A stretch of 64,000 nucleotides of DNA, taken from the NCBI GenBank assembly GCA_023424395.1, contig JAFADY010000003.1, positions 61,619 through 125,618 on the forward strand, written 5' to 3'. Origin of the DNA: Bacteroidota bacterium. Its GTDB lineage: Bacteria; Bacteroidota; Bacteroidia; Bacteroidales; Dysgonomonadaceae. A model generated the notes under the pieces. That model was not told where the DNA came from. It ran no database searches and worked only from the letters and a program-made list of their open reading frames with translations. The number at the start of each line of letters is the position of its first letter. The stretch's first letter is position 1. Made by a program: the position numbers and the translations under genes. Shown piece by piece: positions 1 to 9,042 of this stretch.

Positions 1-40
1 CCCCTCAAAGTAGCGTGTATACCAATTTCACCACCTGCGC
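1..40 (-). tRNA. tRNA-Leu(GAG), truncated by window start
   Basis: The reverse complement reads as the 5' part of a tRNA-Leu. The acceptor 5' strand GCGCAGG begins at 40, the D-arm contains AAATTGGTATAC, and an anticodon loop TTGAGGG follows a CTACT stem, giving anticodon GAG. The variable arm, T-arm and 3' end lie outside the window. It is the last of three tRNAs in the same direction. Confidence 0.85.
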
Positions 41-56
41 TTGTTTTTGTATGCAG

Positions 57-140
57 TGCCCGGAACAGGACTCGAACCTGCACATCGTTTCCAACACTAG
101 TCCCTGAAACTAGCGCGTCTACCAATTCCGCCATCCGGGC
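57..140 (-). tRNA. tRNA-Leu(CAG)
   Basis: An 84-nt class II tRNA. The acceptor pairs GCCCGGA with TCCGGGC. The anticodon stem-loop is CTAGT-TTCAGGG-ACTAG (anticodon CAG), a long variable arm follows, and the T-arm contains GGTTCGAGTCC. CCA is not encoded. It sits 16 nt upstream of the truncated tRNA-Leu(GAG). Confidence 0.95.
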
Positions 141-156
141 GGCATTAAGTCAATAA

Positions 157-176
157 AAAGCGGCCTCTGCCGCTTT
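157..176 (-). terminator. Hairpin between tRNA-Gly and tRNA-Leu
   Basis: An 8-bp perfect stem (AAAGCGGC/GCCGCTTT) with a 4-nt loop. It is followed on the minus strand by a T-rich run (complement of 151-156). It could partly terminate transcripts from the tRNA-Gly promoter or act as a processing structure between tRNAs. Confidence 0.55.
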
Positions 177-192
177 AATTTTTATTGCATGG

Positions 193-265
193 AGCGGAAA
201 ACGAGACTCGAACTCGCGACCCTAACCTTGGCAAGGTTATGCTCTACCAACTGAGCTATTTCCGC
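193..265 (-). tRNA. tRNA-Gly(GCC)
   Basis: A 73-nt tRNA with acceptor GCGGAAA/TTTCCGC, D-arm TAGCTCAGTTGGTAGAGCA, anticodon loop TTGCCAA (anticodon GCC) and T-arm GAGTTCGAGTCTC. It is the first tRNA of the cluster and lies just downstream of a good Bacteroidetes-type promoter. Confidence 0.95.
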
Positions 266-278
266 AATTTTTAGTGTA

Positions 279-309
279 CAAAGATAATTCGGTTTTTTGT
301 TTTCTCAAA
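279..309 (-). promoter_or_regulatory. Promoter of the tRNA cluster
   Basis: On the minus strand there is a TTTG box (306-309), 19 nt of spacer and TATCTTTG (279-286). This matches the Bacteroidetes primary-sigma consensus TTTG/TAnnTTTG. The predicted start lies about 7 nt further on, just before the tRNA-Gly 5' end. Confidence 0.75.
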
Positions 310-363
310 ATTTTCAATTAAAAATTGAATTCACAAATTTCTTACAAAAAAATCACTCCTTAA

Positions 364-400
364 AAAACTCCCATTTAGTTGATTCATAAATGGGAGTTTT
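364..400 (-). terminator. Terminator of the DPP7 gene
   Basis: A 14-bp perfect stem (364-377 with 387-400), a 9-nt loop and a T-run on the minus strand. It lies 25 nt after the stop codon of the S46 peptidase gene. Confidence 0.85.
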
Positions 401-424
401 CGATAAAGTTATAAGAGAAAGTGA

Positions 425-2554
425 TTATTCTTTAATTTTAAGTTCTCTAATCACATGCGGCGCATTCATTAATTTGTCTATGGTATAAAGCACGTAGCGA
501 ATATCGACACTGATAGTCCGCTGCATTTCAGGCTCGAAAAGGATATCGCCGCTCAGCGATTCCCAATTTCCATCGAATGCCAAACCGATGAGTTCCGCTT
601 TACCATTGAAAACCGGACTTCCCGAGTTACCGCCGGTAATATCATTATCCGATAAGAAATTCACACGAAGTGTACCGTCTTTAGCTGCATATCGTCCGAA
701 ATCTCTTTTCTGTAAGGATTCTAAAATATACGGCTGCAAATGAAATTCGGGGTCATTTTCTTTGTATTTTTCAAAAATTCCTTGCTCTGTGGTGTAATAA
801 TCGTACCAAACCGCATCTTTGGGTTTGTATCCTTTTACCGATCCGTAACTTAATCGTTGGGTGAAAGTAGCATCGGGATAAAAGGCTTTTTTAGGATCCA
901 TTTGCATCAAAGCCGCCATCAATTCGCGTTCGCCCAAAAGCATATTTTCATAAGCCGACATCATTTGTCCCGACAACTCATATCCCATATCTTTTGTAGA
1001 TAAAGCAAGTTCCATGGCCGGATCTTTTGTTAGAATTTCAGTATCGGCTGTTTTTAGGAGTTCCATTAAATCGGTTAAATTAGTAAACTCGGAATTTGCA
1101 AATAACCAATCGGCGTATTTCTCGTAATCGCCATCGAATTCCGTTTTTATTTTGTTGTAAATATCCGGATGATATTCTTCGGGAACTCTTTGAGCGTATA
1201 ATCTCATGAGCACGGGAAGGACTTTTCGGTCTAAACTTGGTTCGTAATTTTTATAAGATTCAATAATCCGATCGTTAATAAATTCAGCTTTGTCTGCTTC
1301 GGTGCCATCCATATCGAATTGGAGGATCGTATTCGCAAAGCGAATTATTTCTATACCGTTGTTAAAAGTTTCCAAGAAATAAGTTGTATATCGGGCTAAA
1401 TCGGAAGAATTTGAATAAGTGTCTTCCAATGTTTTCAAAGTATTCCCATATCGATTCTTATTATTGGTGTTGCTGTTTATCCAGTTTGTCAATCGGGTTT
1501 CGAGTTGTTTTTTATCTTCTAAAACCCCCAATCTCGAAATCGCTTCGTTCATACCCATCGAATTTTTCCAATAATTTGAACTGCCTGCGTATTTGTTCGC
1601 ATACTTTAACCGGATAGTATCGTTTTTTGTCATGGCGTTCCACCAAATATCCTGTTTGGCTCCACGCACTTCAATACGAGGTTTGTTTTCCGATTCCATC
1701 ATTTGTTGAATTCCGAAGGAAGAAAGATAGCGTTGTGTGCTTCCGGGATAACCTATCGTCATGGCATAATCTCCCGATTGTACACCGGCAAGCGAAACGG
1801 GAACCACGTATTTTGGTTTGTAAGGAACATTGGCACTGCTGTATTCAGCCGGCCTGTTGTTCTTATCTGCATAAACGCGAAAAACAGAAAAATCGCCGGT
1901 GTGGCGCGGCCACATCCAATTATCCGTATCTCCGCCGTATTTGCCTACCGATGATGGAGGTGTTACCACCAAACGAATATCGCGGAAAACATCGTAAACA
2001 ACTTTATAATATTTGTTTCCCGAATAAAAAGGAATGATTCGGGCTGTTGTAAAAGGATCTTCGTCGTAAACTTTTAGCATATCGGTAGTGATGGAATCGA
2101 TGGCCAATTCTCGTTGTATTTCACTTAACACAGAAGGAACTTTTGGTAAAATCTGATCCGTAACTTCTTCCATACTTTTTAAAAAAGAGATCGTTAGTCC
2201 GTCGGCGTATAATTCTTGTTGAAAATTATCGGCTTTAAATCCGTTTTTCAGATAATCGGCCTCTACCGAACTAAGTTTTTGAATGGCGCCGTAACCGCAG
2301 TGATGGTTGGTAAACACCATGCCTTTTTCGGAAACTACCACTCCCGTGCAACCGCCTCCGAAAATTACCACAGCATCTTTTAACGAGGGATTATTTTCAT
2401 CATAAAGTTTATTGATAGGAAAAGTAAAGCCCAATTCTTGCATTCGGGCAATGTTTTGCCTGTTCAATTCTTTCAACAGCCACATTCCTTCGTCGGCCAG
2501 AGCCGAAAAAGATAAAAACAGAGCGGACAATAAAAATAAAATGGTTTTTTTCAT
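425..2554 (-). CDS. dpp7: Dipeptidyl-peptidase 7-type serine peptidase (family S46)
   Basis: A periplasmic or outer-membrane exopeptidase that removes dipeptides from the N-termini of oligopeptides, as in peptide-fermenting Bacteroidales. The 709-residue length fits the family (about 710). Residues 1-20 form a signal peptide ending ALA. The catalytic His lies in TNHHC (84-85), the Asp probably in TDNWMWP (about 220), and the Ser is 644 in GGNSGSP. Eighteen residues after Ser644 is Gly662 (FDGNWE). Established knowledge: Gly at this site marks DPP7 (hydrophobic P1), whereas Arg marks DPP11 (acidic P1). The gene follows the flippase gene by 40 nt and ends at a strong terminator. Confidence 0.93.
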   Translation of the reverse strand: MKKTILFLLSALFLSFSALADEGMWLLKELNRQNIARMQELGFTFPINKLYDENNPSLKDAVVIFGGGCTGVVVSEKGMVFTNHHCGYGAIQKLSSVEADYLKNGFKADNFQQELYADGLTISFLKSMEEVTDQILPKVPSVLSEIQRELAIDSITTDMLKVYDEDPFTTARIIPFYSGNKYYKVVYDVFRDIRLVVTPPSSVGKYGGDTDNWMWPRHTGDFSVFRVYADKNNRPAEYSSANVPYKPKYVVPVSLAGVQSGDYAMTIGYPGSTQRYLSSFGIQQMMESENKPRIEVRGAKQDIWWNAMTKNDTIRLKYANKYAGSSNYWKNSMGMNEAISRLGVLEDKKQLETRLTNWINSNTNNKNRYGNTLKTLEDTYSNSSDLARYTTYFLETFNNGIEIIRFANTILQFDMDGTEADKAEFINDRIIESYKNYEPSLDRKVLPVLMRLYAQRVPEEYHPDIYNKIKTEFDGDYEKYADWLFANSEFTNLTDLMELLKTADTEILTKDPAMELALSTKDMGYELSGQMMSAYENMLLGERELMAALMQMDPKKAFYPDATFTQRLSYGSVKGYKPKDAVWYDYYTTEQGIFEKYKENDPEFHLQPYILESLQKRDFGRYAAKDGTLRVNFLSDNDITGGNSGSPVFNGKAELIGLAFDGNWESLSGDILFEPEMQRTISVDIRYVLYTIDKLMNAPHVIRELKIKE

Positions 2555-2594
2555 TTAAATAATATATTTAGTTAGCATAATTTTTGTCGGAAAA

Positions 2595-4097
2595 TTACCT
2601 GAAGTATTTACCAATCACAGGCATCTCACGCAAAGGTAATTCTTTTTTTATAACTATAAGCGCATAAACCGCAATGAATATAGTGTTCAGCAGTAATCTC
2701 AGCCACGAATTTTCCATGAAATTATTGGAAAAAATAATTCCTGAGAACAAAACAAGGGTTATCGCCATGAAAAATCCGGCCGATCTGAGATTATAATTTA
2801 TCGGATAATTTTTTTGACCGAGAAAATACGATGTTACCATCATTACCAAATTAGCAAAAAACGATGCCCACGCACACGCCATATAACTGTATTTAGGTAT
2901 AAATATTACATTAATTGCAATTGTAACGGCCAGCCCAATGAGTGAAAGATAAGCGCCCCATTTGGTTTGGTCTGTAAGTTTGTACCACAAAGAAAGATTG
3001 AAATAAATACCGAAAAACAATTCTCCCATCATTACAATAGGCAGTACTTTTAATCCTTCGTGATAAGTAGATTTTATAAGGTATTTTACAATGTCTATAT
3101 AACCCATTACCAACAAGAAAATCAGCAACCCCAAAATAATAAAATACTTGGTTGCCTGTGCATAAGCAACTTTATCATTTCCGGCGCCTAACTCTTTATT
3201 TTTTGCAAAAATAAAAGGTTCAAAAGCGTAACGGAATGCCTGGGTAAACATCACCATGATAACGGCTATTTTAAAGGCCGCAGTATAAATACCCAACTCG
3301 GTCATAGCCTGCGATGAATCGGGATAAAGCCAGGGAAAGACTATTTTATCCATACTTTGGTTCAAAATTCCCGCGATGCCTAATACCAGTAAAGGCATAC
3401 AATATATCAGCATCCGTTTCAGCAAAGCTCCGTCGAAAGTGTACTTGATCCTTAGTTGAGGAAGCAAAAACAATGTTTGTATAAAAGTTGCCAATAAGTT
3501 AGATATTAAAACATAATCTACGCCATTTTCCAGTGTAAACCATGCAAAATAATCCGGGTATAATTCCGATAACCAGGGACAAAGTAAAAAAAAGAACAGA
3601 TTAAAACTGATATTCAGCGCCACAAAAAGTATTTTCAGTGTGGCGAAGCGCATGGGGCGCTTGCTGAATCGTAAATACGCAAAAGGGATGGCGCTGAATG
3701 CATCCATTGAAAGGATGATGATCATCAGCAGCACATAACGAGGTTTTATATCGGGGCTTCCGGTTATGGAAGTTAACGGCTGCAAAAAAACCATGGATAA
3801 AATAAGAAAAATCAGGGTAGTGGCTGCAATACTGATAAGAGTGGTTGAATAGACCATCTGTGGATTTTCACCTTTCTTGTTGGCAAAACGAAACAAGCCC
3901 GTTTCCATGCCATAAGTCAGTATCACAATAATTAAAGCGGTCCATCCGTACAAATTGGAAATAACTCCCATGTGCGCCTGGCTTACCAAAACATAAGACC
4001 ACAAGGGCGTAAGCAGCCAGTTCAAAAACTTTCCTACAATACTGCTCACCCCATAAATAGCAGTTTCCTTTGCGAGGGCTTTCATTCCTCCTGCCAT
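2595..4097 (-). CDS. Polysaccharide flippase (MATE/MOP-fold, Wzx-like)
   Basis: A 500-residue integral membrane protein with about 12-14 hydrophobic segments throughout and no signal peptide. Composition and pattern match the oligosaccharidyl-lipid flippase group (polysaccharide biosynthesis protein family), which moves lipid-linked glycans across the inner membrane. The N-terminal segment AKETAIYGVSSIVGKFLNW is typical of Bacteroidetes members. No glycosyltransferases are nearby, so the substrate cannot be inferred. It is probably co-transcribed with the downstream DPP7 gene (40-nt gap) and diverges from glyS. Confidence 0.85.
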   Translation of the reverse strand: MAGGMKALAKETAIYGVSSIVGKFLNWLLTPLWSYVLVSQAHMGVISNLYGWTALIIVILTYGMETGLFRFANKKGENPQMVYSTTLISIAATTLIFLILSMVFLQPLTSITGSPDIKPRYVLLMIIILSMDAFSAIPFAYLRFSKRPMRFATLKILFVALNISFNLFFFLLCPWLSELYPDYFAWFTLENGVDYVLISNLLATFIQTLFLLPQLRIKYTFDGALLKRMLIYCMPLLVLGIAGILNQSMDKIVFPWLYPDSSQAMTELGIYTAAFKIAVIMVMFTQAFRYAFEPFIFAKNKELGAGNDKVAYAQATKYFIILGLLIFLLVMGYIDIVKYLIKSTYHEGLKVLPIVMMGELFFGIYFNLSLWYKLTDQTKWGAYLSLIGLAVTIAINVIFIPKYSYMACAWASFFANLVMMVTSYFLGQKNYPINYNLRSAGFFMAITLVLFSGIIFSNNFMENSWLRLLLNTIFIAVYALIVIKKELPLREMPVIGKYFR

Positions 4098-4295
4098 ACT
4101 CTATCTGTTTTCTAACCGTAGATTGATTTTTTCATTGCAAAAGTAACATTTTTATCGGTTAAGGGATTAAATTGGAACCGGCTTTATTTATCTTTATGAA
4201 TTTTAGATGCCAAAATCCCGAAAAAAAGCGTTTACTTTGCATCTTCATTGACAATTAAGGATAAATTGTAAAAAATCATTGTCCGAAACTATATT

Positions 4296-5843
4296 ATGGC
4301 CAAACAAGAAGACGTTTTTAAAAAATTAGTATCACACTGTAAAGAATACGGATTTGTATTTCAATCGAGTGAAATTTACGATGGTTTAGCCGCCGTTTAC
4401 GACTACGGTCAAATGGGCGTAGAACTGAAAAACAACATTAAAAAATATTGGTGGGACAGCATGACACTGTTACACGAAAACGTAGTGGGAATTGATTCCG
4501 CTATTTTCATGCACCCTACTATTTGGAAAGCATCGGGACACGTAGATGCTTTTAACGACCCGCTTATCGATAACAAAGACAGCAAAAAACGCTATCGCGC
4601 CGATGTGCTGATCGAAGAATATTTGGCAAAAATAGATGAAAAAGTAAACAAGGAAGTAGAAAAAGCAGCCAAGAGATTTGGCGATAGTTTCGATGAAAAA
4701 ATGTACCGCGAAACAAATCCGCGTGTGTTGGAAAATCAGCAAAAACGCGACGAAGTGCACGCGCGTTTTGCCAAAGCGTTAAATGATAATGATTTGGATG
4801 AACTTCGCGAAATCATCGTCGATTGTGAGATCGTGTGCCCTATTAGCGGAACACGTAATTGGACGGAAGTTCGTCAATTCAACCTCATGTTCGCCACCGA
4901 AATGGGTTCAACCGCCGAAGGCGCCATGAAAGTGTATCTTCGTCCCGAAACGGCGCAGGGAATTTTCGTGAACTTCCTCAACGTGCAAAAAACCGGCCGC
5001 ATGAAGGTTCCTTTCGGCATCGCACAGATCGGGAAAGCTTTTCGCAACGAGATCGTTGCCCGTCAGTTTATTTTCCGTATGCGCGAATTTGAACAAATGG
5101 AAATGCAATTTTTCGTGGTGCCGGGTGAAGAAATGGATTGGTTCAATTATTGGAAGGCCGCTCGTATGAAATGGCATCAGGCATTGGGCTTCGGCAGCGA
5201 AAACTATCAGTTTCACGATCACGACAAACTGGCTCATTACGCCAATGCGGCTACAGACGTAGAGTTCAAGATGCCGTTCGGATTCAAAGAAGTGGAAGGA
5301 ATTCATTCACGTACCGATTTCGATCTGGCTCAACACGAGAAATTTTCGGGAAAAAAAATGCAATATTTCGATCCTGAATTAAATAAATCGTACGTTCCCT
5401 ATGTTGTCGAAACATCCATCGGGGTGGATAGAATGTTCCTTTCGGTTCTTTCGGGTTCTTACAACGAAGAAATGCTTGAAGGCGGTGAAACGCGTGTAGT
5501 TTTGAAAATTCCGGCAGCTCTCGCCCCCGTCAAATTGGCCATTTTACCCCTCGTAAAAAAAGACGGATTACCAGAAAAAGCACGCGGAATTATGAACGAC
5601 CTGAAATTCAGTTTCGCCTGTCAATACGATGAAAAAGACAGCATCGGAAAACGTTACCGCCGACAGGATGCCATCGGTACGCCTTATTGCGTAACCATCG
5701 ACCACCAAACATTGCAAGACAACACTGTTACGGTGAGAGACCGAGACACGATGGAACAGAAACGAGTAACAATTGGTGAAATTGAAAAAGAAATTTCTCT
5801 TAAAACCGATATAAAATATTTATTGAAAAAAATCGCAGACTAA
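4296..5843 (+). CDS. glyS: Glycine--tRNA ligase (single-chain, eukaryote-like type)
   Basis: Charges tRNA-Gly in the cytoplasm. The 515-residue class II synthetase has the alpha2 architecture: motif 2 around FRNEIVARQFIFRMREFEQ (about 248-268), the ETSIGVDRM motif 3 region, and a C-terminal anticodon-binding domain (about 410-505) starting at VKLAILPLVKKDGL. A charged insertion (about 105-160) follows motif 1. A weak promoter-like TTACTTTG lies at 4232-4239. The FKBP gene starts 1 nt after the stop, so the two are almost certainly one operon. Confidence 0.96.
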   Translation: MAKQEDVFKKLVSHCKEYGFVFQSSEIYDGLAAVYDYGQMGVELKNNIKKYWWDSMTLLHENVVGIDSAIFMHPTIWKASGHVDAFNDPLIDNKDSKKRYRADVLIEEYLAKIDEKVNKEVEKAAKRFGDSFDEKMYRETNPRVLENQQKRDEVHARFAKALNDNDLDELREIIVDCEIVCPISGTRNWTEVRQFNLMFATEMGSTAEGAMKVYLRPETAQGIFVNFLNVQKTGRMKVPFGIAQIGKAFRNEIVARQFIFRMREFEQMEMQFFVVPGEEMDWFNYWKAARMKWHQALGFGSENYQFHDHDKLAHYANAATDVEFKMPFGFKEVEGIHSRTDFDLAQHEKFSGKKMQYFDPELNKSYVPYVVETSIGVDRMFLSVLSGSYNEEMLEGGETRVVLKIPAALAPVKLAILPLVKKDGLPEKARGIMNDLKFSFACQYDEKDSIGKRYRRQDAIGTPYCVTIDHQTLQDNTVTVRDRDTMEQKRVTIGEIEKEISLKTDIKYLLKKIAD

Positions 5844-5844
5844 A

Positions 5845-6393
5845 ATGAAAGCAAAATTATATCTATTGACAGCCATTTGCCTGGTGATCTTTTTTGCATC
5901 GTGCGACAAAGATGAAAGCTTCGACGCACAATGGAAAGCAAATAACGAAACCGCTTTTGCTAAGATAAGCAACGATCCGTCATACACTAAACTGGAATCC
6001 CAGTCGGGATTGGGATATATTATGTATAAAGAGATAGAAGACGGGAATACGGATAAAAGCCCTATGTTCACCGATAAAGTCAGCATACTTTTCACTGGAT
6101 GGTATAAAAACTACTGGGACAGGGATAATAAATTCACCAACGAAGACGGTAACTTAATTACCAATCAAATAATTTTCGATTCCACAGCCAACAGAGGCGA
6201 CAGGCCAAGTCAGGCCTTGGTCAGCAGCTATGTGGATGGTTTTGCTACAGCGCTTCAATACATGGAAATAGGCGATAAATGGGAAATATGGATTCCATGG
6301 AACCTTGGTTACGGGGCTTTCCAAAATCCTAATAGCGGAATCAGAGGCCACACAACACTTGTTTTTGAAATTGAATTGGTGGATATTTTATAG
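5845..6393 (+). CDS. FKBP-type peptidyl-prolyl isomerase lipoprotein
   Basis: A 182-residue lipoprotein: the signal MKAKLYLLTAICLVIFFASC puts the lipidated Cys at 20. The rest fits the FKBP fold, with VSILFTGWY, IFDST, an unusual DGFATALQYMEIGDKWEIWIP and LGYGAF before the final VFEIELVDIL. It probably assists folding of periplasmic or outer-membrane proteins. Related lipoproteins include the gliding protein GldI, but nothing here supports that specific role. It starts 1 nt after glyS and ends 3 nt from the convergent dacB gene. Confidence 0.87.
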   Translation: MKAKLYLLTAICLVIFFASCDKDESFDAQWKANNETAFAKISNDPSYTKLESQSGLGYIMYKEIEDGNTDKSPMFTDKVSILFTGWYKNYWDRDNKFTNEDGNLITNQIIFDSTANRGDRPSQALVSSYVDGFATALQYMEIGDKWEIWIPWNLGYGAFQNPNSGIRGHTTLVFEIELVDIL

Positions 6394-6396
6394 TTT

Positions 6397-7836
6397 CTAC
6401 AAACTCAACAAAAATTGCTCGATGGCACTCCTCACTTGTGAGCGGGTGCCATTGAATTTATTGATCATAACGGTAAAAGCATATTTTTTATTTCCATCGA
6501 TCAAATAACCCGAATAACACTGCACACCGCCGATGCTCCCGCTTTTCGCCGAAATTTTACCGGCATATTTGGTTTTGCTCATAAAGTTGCGCAATGTTCC
6601 TTCCTGCCCTGCCTTCGGCAACGAATCGAAGAAAACCGCTGAATTATTACTCTGTTTGTACATATACACCAACAGGTCGGTCAAGAAAGCCGGACTCACC
6701 GCATTTTGCGGAGCCAAGCCGCAACCATCCTCCATATTCAACGCGTCCACCGAAATGTTTTTTCCTTTCCAAAACCGGTTCACATAATCGATGCCTTCGC
6801 TCAACGCGTCGCTGTAAATATCTCGGTTATTGTATCTTCCAACGGCGCGGATCAAATGTTCGGCGTAATGGTTGTTGCTCGTTACATTAACTTCGCGAAT
6901 GATCTCTTTCATCGGACGTGAATTTTGCGTACAGAGAACTTTTCCAACAGTATAAGGCTGCGTTTTATTTGCCTCGCAATTGCGCGAAATGTAATCTACG
7001 CGAGCGGTTTCCACTTTGCTTACATTGATGCCCGAACGCCGCAAATAATCGGCAAGCGTTTCACCCAATAGCATGCCCGGATCGGGAATATCGCCTTTAA
7101 TACTGAACTCGGTTCGCCCCAAGGGGATGTTACCTCGAACAGCCCGATCGTTCGAAAAAGGTACACCATAAATGTAACCGTTATCGCTTCCGGATGTATT
7201 GAGCGAAAGCGAGTTTTGAAATGTAAGGCCTTTTATTTCGGGTTCCGTGCGAAGGATTTGCGGACAGGAATTCCGATTTGTGGTGTTAAAAAACAAGCGG
7301 TACGTATTATCGTAGATGCTTATTCCGTAAGCTCCCGCGGCGTAATAATTCCCCATATCTATCCACGTCCATTCGGGCGAAACACCGTTGTAGCCGAACA
7401 AATTATCCACCACATAGATCGAATATTCTTTATCGGCAGCAAGCGAACGCTTCAGTTCATCGGTACAGTTAATAAAAAACGCGTTTTTGTTATCGCCGAA
7501 GGCATCGCTGCCCAAGGTCGGGTCGCCCGAGCCCAATACGAGAATTCGTGAAGGGTTATTGGCATCGAGAGCGATCTCAGTTTTGTAGCGATAATTTCCA
7601 CCGAACACTTCTATCGCGGTGGCCGAAGTAATAAGCTTTAATGTGGACGCGGGCGTAAGCGATTTTTGCGCATCGTGCGCAACAACCGTTCGTCCGGTAT
7701 TCATATCCACCACCGAAACACCTACAGATGCATGTTTGAGTGCGGGATTGTTTATTAAGCGCTGTACCGATGTTTGAGAGTAAACCGATAATGAAATGAG
7801 AATTATGAATAAAGATATAAATTGAAATCGTTTCAT
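6397..7836 (-). CDS. dacB: D-alanyl-D-alanine carboxypeptidase/endopeptidase (PBP4 type, family S13)
   Basis: Trims peptidoglycan cross-links in the periplasm. The 479-residue protein has a signal peptide (1-21, ending VYSQ). All three penicillin-binding motifs are present: SxxK as STLK at 64-67, SxN as SNN at about 323, and KSG at about 435 (Ser replaces the more common Thr, as in many S13 enzymes). The long insertion between SxxK and SxN is the S13 hallmark. It is convergent with the FKBP gene. Confidence 0.93.
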   Translation of the reverse strand: MKRFQFISLFIILISLSVYSQTSVQRLINNPALKHASVGVSVVDMNTGRTVVAHDAQKSLTPASTLKLITSATAIEVFGGNYRYKTEIALDANNPSRILVLGSGDPTLGSDAFGDNKNAFFINCTDELKRSLAADKEYSIYVVDNLFGYNGVSPEWTWIDMGNYYAAGAYGISIYDNTYRLFFNTTNRNSCPQILRTEPEIKGLTFQNSLSLNTSGSDNGYIYGVPFSNDRAVRGNIPLGRTEFSIKGDIPDPGMLLGETLADYLRRSGINVSKVETARVDYISRNCEANKTQPYTVGKVLCTQNSRPMKEIIREVNVTSNNHYAEHLIRAVGRYNNRDIYSDALSEGIDYVNRFWKGKNISVDALNMEDGCGLAPQNAVSPAFLTDLLVYMYKQSNNSAVFFDSLPKAGQEGTLRNFMSKTKYAGKISAKSGSIGGVQCYSGYLIDGNKKYAFTVMINKFNGTRSQVRSAIEQFLLSL

Positions 7837-7939
7837 TGTTTTTTATTGCAAGATAAAAATTATCTCTTAAAACAACACTTTTTTTCCAAAATATATTTAA
7901 GGAGAACGGCTGAAATTTTATTGATATACAATTTTGATA

Positions 7940-7947
7940 TATCTTTG
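7940..7947 (+). promoter_or_regulatory. -7 box upstream of the toxin-antitoxin pair
   Basis: TATCTTTG matches TAnnTTTG exactly, 30 nt before the antitoxin ATG. No good TTTG box is seen at the expected upstream distance. The position supports the internal antitoxin start at 7978 over a longer reading frame beginning at 7822. Confidence 0.55.
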
Positions 7948-7977
7948 CAACATACTTATGCTATATTTATTAGAAAT

Positions 7978-8211
7978 ATGAAATCAATATCTCTGAAAAT
8001 AGAAGATTCCATTTTTGACGAAACAGAAAAAATAGTTTCGAGCATGAATATATCGAGAAACCGATATATCAATGAAGCTCTCGATTCTTTCAATCAATCG
8101 CAAAAGAGAAAAGCGATAGAAAAAAAACTCGCTAAAGAATCAGCGCTTGTCAAAAAAGAGTCCATAAAAGTTTTAAACGAATTTGAAAAAATGGATAACA
8201 ATGTCTATTAA
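7978..8211 (+). CDS. Antitoxin, ribbon-helix-helix-like
   Basis: A 77-residue protein starting MKSISLKIEDSIFDETEKI. The strand MKSISLKIEDSIF followed by a helix and SRNRYINEALD resembles CopG/Arc-type ribbon-helix-helix domains. The charged C-terminal half probably wraps the toxin. It would repress its own promoter and neutralise the MazF-like protein whose gene overlaps its 3' end by 11 nt. The start is chosen because the -7 box lies between this ATG and the longer upstream frame. Exact family not recognised. Confidence 0.8.
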   Translation: MKSISLKIEDSIFDETEKIVSSMNISRNRYINEALDSFNQSQKRKAIEKKLAKESALVKKESIKVLNEFEKMDNNVY

Positions 8212-8545
8212 GCAATTCGAAGTGTGGATAGCCGATTTGAATCCGCAAATTGGAACTGAACCGGGTAAAACGAGGCCTGTATTGATAATTCAATCAGATT
8301 TATTGAACAAAGCCGGACATCCTTCCACTATCATTTGTCCGCTAACCACCAATATCGAAAACAGAGCGGAAATATTGCGTGTTCATTTAAAAAAAGGAAT
8401 CGCCAACTTGAACTATGACTGTGATATTCTTATTGACCAAATAAGAGCGATAGATAATAAACGATTGATCAGCAAAATTGGAAGTTTACCACAAAAACTT
8501 ATTGAAATTATCCAAGATAATATTCGTATTGTACTTGATTTATAG
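8201..8545 (+). CDS. mazF: MazF/PemK-type endoribonuclease toxin
   Basis: A 114-residue toxin starting MSIKQFEVWIADLNPQ. The motif GTEPGKTRPVLIIQ matches MazF/PemK, including the conserved Arg of the catalytic region; PLTTNI and DQIRAID follow the usual order. These toxins cleave mRNA at short sequences. ATG 8201 is preferred over the in-frame ATG 8183 because it keeps the family N-terminus and gives an 11-nt overlap with the antitoxin gene, which fits translational coupling. Confidence 0.9.
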   Translation: MSIKQFEVWIADLNPQIGTEPGKTRPVLIIQSDLLNKAGHPSTIICPLTTNIENRAEILRVHLKKGIANLNYDCDILIDQIRAIDNKRLISKIGSLPQKLIEIIQDNIRIVLDL

Positions 8546-8572
8546 CCCTATAATCTGATAAAAAATAACACA

Positions 8573-9025
8573 TTAATCCTCGTTCCAATACTTTTCATCA
8601 ATTTTTATATCTGCTTCAATCAATAATCGGCGCATTTCTTCTTCAATAGTTTCTTTTTTATGGTGTTCCCGCTGTTTGGCAATATAATTAACGATCATAT
8701 CTTTATCACGCTGCGAATAAGTTAAGGCACAATATTTTCTACCTCAAGCACTGAATTTGGGAAATAATTCCTGATTTTCTTTCAACCATTTGTAGGTAGT
8801 GTTTTTGAGCACTTTCACAAATTCCGAAACACAAATTGTAGGATGAAGTTCGACGAAAAGGTGAATATGGTCGGGCACGCCATTGATGCGAAAAAGAGTT
8901 GATCTTTTATTTTTTACTATTCCCCAAATATAGGGGTATAGTTTTTCGGAATGTTCATTGGGCAGCGTCATTTCACTATGCTTCGTACGAAAAACGATGT
9001 GGTAATAGAGTTGTGTGTAACTCAT
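8573..9025 (-). pseudogene. IS200/IS605-type Y1 transposase interrupted by one in-frame TGA
   Basis: The first 93 codons encode MSYTQLYYHIVFRTKHSE and the HUH motif HIHLFVEL of a Y1 transposase, then stop at TGA (8744-8746) after PKFSA. The same frame stays open through codons encoding GRKYCALTYSQRDKDMIVNY and IAKQREHHKKE to TAA at 8573-8575. That segment is the normal C-terminal part with the catalytic Tyr region. The full frame would be 150 residues, the usual IS200 size. TGA is one transition from TGG, and family members often have Trp here. Without the tail the protein lacks its nucleophile. Confidence 0.88.
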
Positions 9026-9042
9026 TTTTTTTATGATTTGTA

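Noticed and set aside
4232..4239. Promoter-like TTACTTTG before glyS
   Set aside because: Seven of eight consensus bases and no upstream box; mentioned only in the glyS entry.
7822..7977. Upstream extension of the antitoxin frame
   Set aside because: It crosses the TATCTTTG box and overlaps the dacB 5' end; the normal ribbon-helix-helix start is at 7978.
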